Shown: in pieces, positions 6,087 through 8,263 of the stretch
Layout: every line of letters starts with the position of its first letter
How positions within the stretch are numbered: position 1 is the first letter of the stretch
Assembly (NCBI GenBank): GCA_022865865.1
Contig: JALHTN010000370.1
Coordinates: forward strand, 1-8,263
From: Anaerolineales bacterium
Lineage (GTDB): Bacteria; Chloroflexota; Anaerolineae; Anaerolineales; UBA4823
Reading direction: 5' to 3'
DNA: 8,263 bases
Notes under the pieces: generated by a model
Databases searched by the model: none
Seen by the model: the letters and a program-made list of their open reading frames with translations, nothing else
Told to the model about the DNA's origin: nothing
Made by a program: the position numbers and the translations under genes

Positions 6087-8263
6087 TTATCTTCTGGATT
6101 TTTCAATAGCCTGAGAGATTATACCCATCCAGCTCGCACCAAAAGCTTCTACTGACAATTCTCTTATTAATCTCTCATGTCCCTTCTCGCCTAAACGCTT
6201 TCCATAATCCCGGTCTATATACAATTGAGATATATATTCAGCCAGCTTTTTATAATCTTCATTATCAAAAATTAAGCCATTATCGCCGTGTGTAATGATT
6301 TCCGGGATGCCCCCAACTCGAGCTGCAATAATTGGTTTACTGAAATACATCGCTTCAAGCAAAGAAATTGGCAGGACTTCGTCCCGAGAAGGTAATACAA
6401 AGACGTCTGCAGATTGCAGATATGCCATAACTTTCTCGTGAGGCAGCTCACCCAGAATGTGCAGGTTTTTCCGGCGCCGGGCTTGAAATGAGAGCTGCTG
6501 ACCAAACCACCAATCCAGTTTACGTCCGATGAGATAGCAATCCACCTCTACTTCTTTCGGTAGATTGTCAAGACTCTTGACAAGAATATCCTGCCCCTTT
6601 CTCGGTTCGTAGCTGCCAATATTGACGAGAGAAAATTTTTTCAGGTCAATCCGGATTGAATCCCTAGCACCTTTTGAATTTATATTGTCAGTATCCAGTC
6701 CATTATGCAAGATCTCTACATGTCTATCGCCTGATTGAGGTGCATAAATGTCCGCAGTTTGCTGAGATGGAAATACGAGCACATCAGCTGCTTGGAACGC
6801 GCCAGCTACATGTGGGTATTGAGCTGCATAATCCAATCCAAATTGGGATTCATGCACCCACCAGGCATTTGCCTTTGATATCGCTTTTGCTGAATATATC
6901 GCCCGCCAAGATAGGATCGTATTTGCTACGATTAGATCACAATTGTTTAGGTAGCGAAGGACCTCTCGCGCATCTCTGAGTATTAGCGGGTTGATAATGA
7001 CTTCCGCACCAATCTGCTCAAACTGCTCTTGAAGCGGTCCATGGATGGGCGCTATTACCGTGATCCCATAACCTTGATTTAAGAGATATCTTGCTAAATC
7101 CGCGAGGATCAACGGGGCACCAGTTAAACTTAATTCGTGACTGATGAATAATAACTTCTTAGCCGGCGGACCGTTTGGCTGGATGCTTACAGGATTTTCG
7201 ACCAGGGTATCCCCGGGATTTGGATTTAATTCGAGTGCAGTGGTATCAATAAGACCAAATTCAAGAAGGATACGCAGGATTCTCTCCTCCCGCTCTGGCT
7301 CACGAGGGTCTGCAATCGATGGCTGCCGGTGAAGATAAGAGAGATTGGGATTGAAATATGGATCACCAGCGCGAACCAGATCATACATGCGGGTGGACGC
7401 TCGTAAAACATCGCTTGGGGGCAGAGAAAAACCCCGGGTGCCGCCCTCATGATGTTTCAGTTCAGCAAAGGGTGTATAAACTACCCGGTATCCCGCTTCC
7501 CCCGCCCGCAGACAGATATCAATATCACCGTATCCAATCTGGTATTCTTCATCGAAGCCACCTAGCTCTTCGAATACCTCACGAGGGATCATCATGCAGG
7601 CCCCCGTTACCGCCTGATAATCACGATACCAATCGGGCGATCCAAAAGGTCCATAATGATGTTCCGGTAGTCGTTCGAAAATGTGACTGCCGTGCCCCTC
7701 TACCCCCATCACGATACCGGCATGCTGAATGTTCCCATCTGGATAAAGTAATTTCGTCCCAACCACTCCGATTCCAGGTCTTTCTGCCCAGGCTGAAAGT
7801 TCATCCAACCAATCGGGATTGATAGCTTCCGTATCATTATTGAGAAAAAGCAGCAGATCGCCGCTGGCTATTCGAGCTCCATAATTATTAACTTTTTGAT
7901 AATTGAATCGTTGGGGAAATGTGTGCAGGCTAACTCGGGGATCTCTCGAAATCTGATCGTAATATTCCAGGGTGGCTTGATCTTTGCTTCCGGTATCAAT
8001 TATCAGAACTTCATAATTCTCAAAAGTGGTTTTTTGCAGGATTGAGCTTATGCAAGCAGAAAGCAGCTCTACCTTATCCTTGTTGGGGATGATTATCGAT
8101 ACTTTTAATCTGGATCGTGACCAGGTAACGTGCACCCGACCTAAATCAGGAAAATCAACCCTGGCATCTTTTTCACCTAAAGCATGCAGATGATCCTCGA
8201 TGCAGCGCGCTTGTGCATTAAATGCCCATGGCTTAGCGTTTGCTTCTCGTGCAGCAGAACCAG
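6087..8263 (-). CDS. Multi-domain glycosyltransferase, GT2 module fused to GT4 module (5' end outside window)
   Basis: Transfers sugars from activated donors, probably onto a lipid-linked glycan in the cytoplasm. The frame stays open to the right edge, so 724 residues of a longer protein are visible. A GTG at 8135 is not the real start: the 42 codons before it are open and read like glycosyltransferase sequence (AREANAKPWAFNAQ), resembling the end of a preceding GT2 module. Visible residues about 53-275 are a GT2 domain: VSIIIPNKD first strand, NNDT (141-144) as the DxD-type metal/nucleotide site, VTGACMMIPREVFEELGGFDE, then GYGDIDICLRA with the likely catalytic acid. After a linker, residues about 369-724 form a GT4 domain: ISHELSLTGAP near its start, EPRKG (552-556) in the donor half, and the E-x7-E pair E628/E636 in DEVLPISLLEAM. 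The stop is TAA; the next gene starts 16 bases on. Family assignment is secure; donor and acceptor sugars cannot be read. Confidence 0.9.
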   Translation of the reverse strand, partial: GSAAREANAKPWAFNAQARCIEDHLHALGEKDARVDFPDLGRVHVTWSRSRLKVSIIIPNKDKVELLSACISSILQKTTFENYEVLIIDTGSKDQATLEYYDQISRDPRVSLHTFPQRFNYQKVNNYGARIASGDLLLFLNNDTEAINPDWLDELSAWAERPGIGVVGTKLLYPDGNIQHAGIVMGVEGHGSHIFERLPEHHYGPFGSPDWYRDYQAVTGACMMIPREVFEELGGFDEEYQIGYGDIDICLRAGEAGYRVVYTPFAELKHHEGGTRGFSLPPSDVLRASTRMYDLVRAGDPYFNPNLSYLHRQPSIADPREPEREERILRILLEFGLIDTTALELNPNPGDTLVENPVSIQPNGPPAKKLLFISHELSLTGAPLILADLARYLLNQGYGITVIAPIHGPLQEQFEQIGAEVIINPLILRDAREVLRYLNNCDLIVANTILSWRAIYSAKAISKANAWWVHESQFGLDYAAQYPHVAGAFQAADVLVFPSQQTADIYAPQSGDRHVEILHNGLDTDNINSKGARDSIRIDLKKFSLVNIGSYEPRKGQDILVKSLDNLPKEVEVDCYLIGRKLDWWFGQQLSFQARRRKNLHILGELPHEKVMAYLQSADVFVLPSRDEVLPISLLEAMYFSKPIIAARVGGIPEIITHGDNGLIFDNEDYKKLAEYISQLYIDRDYGKRLGEKGHERLIRELSVEAFGASWMGIISQAIEKSRR

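Larger units (their letters stand above)
1..8263 (-). other. Colinear polysaccharide biosynthesis gene run, probable single operon
   Basis: Six genes face the same way with junctions of 16, 50, -61 (or -4), 52 and 1 bases. I see no factor-independent terminator (stem followed by T-run) and no convincing promoter between them. Both ends are cut by the window, so the run is longer than shown. Confidence 0.7.

Noticed and set aside
7358..7822. 154-codon open frame on the plus strand
   Set aside because: It lies wholly antisense to the conserved GT2 module, is low-complexity-like (many H, P, R) and has no recognisable domain; it is a shadow of the real gene.
8133..8135. GTG as the start of the GT2-GT4 protein
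   Set aside because: The frame continues open upstream to the window edge and the upstream residues look like conserved glycosyltransferase sequence.

Overview
The window is part of a bacterial exopolysaccharide or surface-glycan biosynthesis locus. Six protein genes lie on the minus strand, so transcription runs from high to low coordinates. Coding covers almost everything: gaps between genes are 1 to 52 bases, no stretch over 300 bases lacks a gene, and I see no tRNA, rRNA, CRISPR array or mobile element. Gene content and style (a WecA-type initiating transferase beside a Wzz-like protein, multi-domain glycosyltransferases, and a large secreted beta-rich protein) would suit an environmental bacterium such as a Chloroflexota/Anaerolineae member. 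That assignment is an inference from protein style only and is weak.

Layout in transcription order. (1) 8263-6087 is the 3' part of a multi-domain glycosyltransferase running off the right edge. It holds a GT2 (GT-A fold) module followed by a GT4 (GT-B fold) module, and residues at the edge look like the tail of another GT2 module. (2) 6070-4148 encodes a 640-residue exported protein of unknown function built from a two-fold internal duplication. (3) 4097-2970 is a GT4 glycosyltransferase with a strong hairpin inside its first 18 codons. (4) 3030 (or 2973) to 2074 is a GT2 glycosyltransferase with a C-terminal hydrophobic segment. It overlaps gene 3 and may start at a CTG codon. (5) 2021-963 is a WecA/TagO/MraY-type polyprenyl-phosphate sugar-1-phosphate transferase. 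(6) 961 to the left edge is the N-terminal 320 residues of a membrane-anchored, coiled-coil, Wzz-like polysaccharide co-polymerase, one base after gene 5.

A working model: gene 5 loads the first sugar phosphate onto undecaprenyl phosphate at the membrane. The glycosyltransferases of genes 1, 3 and 4 extend the lipid-linked repeat unit on the cytoplasmic face. The Wzz-like protein sets chain length during periplasmic polymerisation. Wzx flippase and Wzy polymerase genes are not in the window and would be expected nearby. The exported duplicated protein (gene 2) is the least explained part and the best candidate for something undescribed: its position among glycosyltransferases and its beta-sandwich-like motifs suggest binding or display of the glycan, but no function can be assigned from sequence alone.
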